Part shown: positions 4,749-6,272 of the stretch, one piece after another | Position numbering within the stretch: the stretch's first letter is position 1 | Layout of the letters: every line of letters begins with the position of its first letter | DNA from: Chloroflexota bacterium | Lineage (GTDB): Bacteria; Chloroflexota; Dehalococcoidia; SZUA-161 | Direction: 5' to 3' | NCBI GenBank assembly: GCA_016865955.1 | Contig: VGNW01000143.1 | Coordinates: 1 to 6,272 of the forward strand | Length of the DNA stretch: 6,272 nt | Made by a program: the position numbers and the translations under genes | Notes under the pieces: model-generated | Told to the model about the DNA's origin: nothing | Database searches by the model: none | Seen by the model: the letters and a program-made list of their open reading frames with translations, nothing else

Positions 4749-6272
4749 TTATTGCTTGTCCAGCCCCAGTTCTTTTACTGCCCCTTCCTTCAAGATGAAC
4801 TTCTGAATCTTGCCCGTAGGGGTCATAGGGAATTCGGTTACGAACTTGACGTACTTGGGAGCCTTATAGTTCGCCATACTCTCTCTGGCGAACTTTATTA
4901 TCTCTTCCTCTGTGGCGGTCTGCCCCTCCTTCAGCTTCACGAACGCCATCGCTACTTCCTGCATTCTCCTATCGGGTACGCCGACCACGGAGACCATGCT
5001 TATCTTGGGATTGGTCATGAGGAAATGCTCAATCTCCGCAGGATAGGCATTTACGCCTCCGGTGATGAACATATCCTTAAGCCTGCCGGTTATCTTGATG
5101 TATCCCTTCTCGTCCATGGTGCCGAGGTCTCCGGTGCGGAACCATCCGTCCTTGTTGAACGCCTTCCTGGTCTCCTCAGGCTGCTTGTAGTATTCCTTCA
5201 TCACATAGAAACCCTTGCTGCATAGCTCTCCCTGAGTTCCCCGCGGCAGCTCTTTCCCTGTGTCGGGGTCAAGCACCTTCAGGTCGCAGTCGGGGAATAT
5301 CAACTTGCCGGCGGTGTACGCAATCACTTCGGGTGGGTCGCCGGGCTGGGTCATGGTGCTTACGCCCGTGTTCTCGGTCAGACCGTAGGCGTTTATCAGG
5401 TCTTTTATCCCCATCTTCGTGATGACTGTTCTGACGAGGTCGGGAGAGACATCGGCGCCGCCGATAACGGATGCCTTGATTTTGAATTTGCGCTTGGGGA
5501 AGTCGGGATGCTCGAGCATCATAATATACATGGTGGGCGAGCCGGTGAACTTGGTGACGCCTTCCTCCTCAATGAGCCTTAAGCCCTCGCCGAGGTCGAA
5601 CTGCTCCATCGGCACGATGCAGGCGCCGTTGCATGCCCCCAGCAGCATACCGGTCATATTGCCCATATTGTGGCTGAAGGGAGAGACAACCAGGATGCGG
5701 TCTTTATCATCCATCTGGAATCTGTTGCTGACCGCTTCCATGACGCGGCTGTACTGGTAGTTGGTGGTCACCACGCCCTTGGGGAAGCCCGTAGTTCCCG
5801 AGGTGAAGGGAATGATATAAGTGTCTTCGGGTTTGACCTTCTCCTGAGCCTTCTTCACAGCTCCGCTGCTGGCATAGTCCTTGCCCGATTCCACTACTTT
5901 ATTGTATTCTAGCATACCCGGATAGCTCTTATCGCTGCGCATGATGACTCTTTTGAGCAAGGGCAGCTTCTTTGATTTGAGTTCTCCCGGCTTGCACTCC
6001 TTAAGCTCCGGCAGTAGCTCATAAATCATGGGTACATAGTCTGTCTTGATGAACTGGTCCATCACGAAGATAGTGGTGGTATCCGACTGCCTGCAGATAT
6101 ATTCCACCTCGTGGACTCTGTATCGCGTATTCAATGGAACCACAGGCGCGCCTATCTTGATGCAGGCGAAGTGAGCGTAAACCCATTCGGGTATGTTGCT
6201 CATCCAGATAGCGACCTTATCCCCTTTCTTTACACCCAATTTCAGCAGGGCGTTAGCCAACGAGTTTACCCT
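4749..6272 (-). CDS. AMP-forming acyl-CoA synthetase (ANL superfamily), N-terminus cut by window end
   Basis: 507 residues are visible and the frame stays open to the right edge. The in-frame TTG at 6260 is internal: the preceding codons already read RVNS, matching the family's VNxLANALLxLG segment, so the true start is probably a few dozen residues beyond the window. The enzyme adenylates a carboxylic acid with ATP and transfers it to CoA. Visible-residue landmarks: PLNTRYR (46-52), the ATP-binding loop TSGTTGFPKG (157-166), FSHNMGN (199-205), GSPTMY (244-249), AYGLTENTG (295-303), the TGD ribose-binding motif (380-382), hinge GRLKD (396-400) followed by MFITGGVNAYPAEIE, and PTGKIQKF with catalytic Lys488. 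All catalytic motifs are present, so it should be active. No transmembrane segment is evident. It precedes the dehydrogenase gene in one operon. Medium-chain, branched or ring acids are all possible substrates. Confidence 0.95.
   Translation of the reverse strand, partial: RVNSLANALLKLGVKKGDKVAIWMSNIPEWVYAHFACIKIGAPVVPLNTRYRVHEVEYICRQSDTTTIFVMDQFIKTDYVPMIYELLPELKECKPGELKSKKLPLLKRVIMRSDKSYPGMLEYNKVVESGKDYASSGAVKKAQEKVKPEDTYIIPFTSGTTGFPKGVVTTNYQYSRVMEAVSNRFQMDDKDRILVVSPFSHNMGNMTGMLLGACNGACIVPMEQFDLGEGLRLIEEEGVTKFTGSPTMYIMMLEHPDFPKRKFKIKASVIGGADVSPDLVRTVITKMGIKDLINAYGLTENTGVSTMTQPGDPPEVIAYTAGKLIFPDCDLKVLDPDTGKELPRGTQGELCSKGFYVMKEYYKQPEETRKAFNKDGWFRTGDLGTMDEKGYIKITGRLKDMFITGGVNAYPAEIEHFLMTNPKISMVSVVGVPDRRMQEVAMAFVKLKEGQTATEEEIIKFARESMANYKAPKYVKFVTEFPMTPTGKIQKFILKEGAVKELGLDKQ

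Noticed and set aside
6258..6260. TTG as the start of the acyl-CoA synthetase
   Set aside because: Codons before it continue the family sequence to the window edge, and the protein would lack its N-terminal region.

Overview
The window holds six protein genes in two convergent groups, with a hairpin-rich spacer and a strong two-way terminator between them. All six gene products fit acyl-CoA metabolism. Three genes run left to right in full (398-2101, 2144-2548, 2594-3391) behind the 3' end of a fourth (1-372). Two genes run right to left (3544-4731 and 4749-6272), and the second of these is cut by the right window edge.

The rightward operon reads: C-terminal part of a crotonase-fold enoyl-CoA hydratase/isomerase; the large catalytic subunit of a coenzyme-B12-dependent acyl-CoA mutase; the separate B12-binding small subunit; and a complete second crotonase with both catalytic glutamates. 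The leftward operon encodes an AMP-forming acyl-CoA synthetase followed by an FAD acyl-CoA dehydrogenase. Together they could activate a carboxylic acid to its CoA thioester, dehydrogenate it, hydrate it and rearrange its carbon skeleton. This is a typical toolkit for a branched, cyclic or otherwise beta-oxidation-resistant acid. The substrate cannot be read from the sequence.

The most interesting element is the mutase. It has the two-polypeptide layout of isobutyryl-CoA and 2-hydroxyisobutyryl-CoA mutases, and its small subunit keeps the Lys-Asp-His cobalamin network. In the large subunit, however, by hand alignment, the positions that define methylmalonyl-CoA mutase (Tyr89, Arg207 and His244 in Propionibacterium shermanii numbering) are Val85, Pro208 and Ala244. 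Several residues of the CoA-binding segment are also changed. It is probably a mutase of unassigned specificity and should not be labelled methylmalonyl-CoA mutase.

Organism: a bacterium with moderate GC content, strong AAAGGAGG-type Shine-Dalgarno sites, tight operons and a rich acyl-CoA degradation repertoire. An anaerobe of the Desulfobacterota or Dehalococcoidia/Chloroflexota type would fit, but this is a low-confidence impression. I see no tRNA, rRNA, CRISPR array, insertion sequence or origin. No gene-free stretch exceeds about 155 bases, the longest being 3392-3543.
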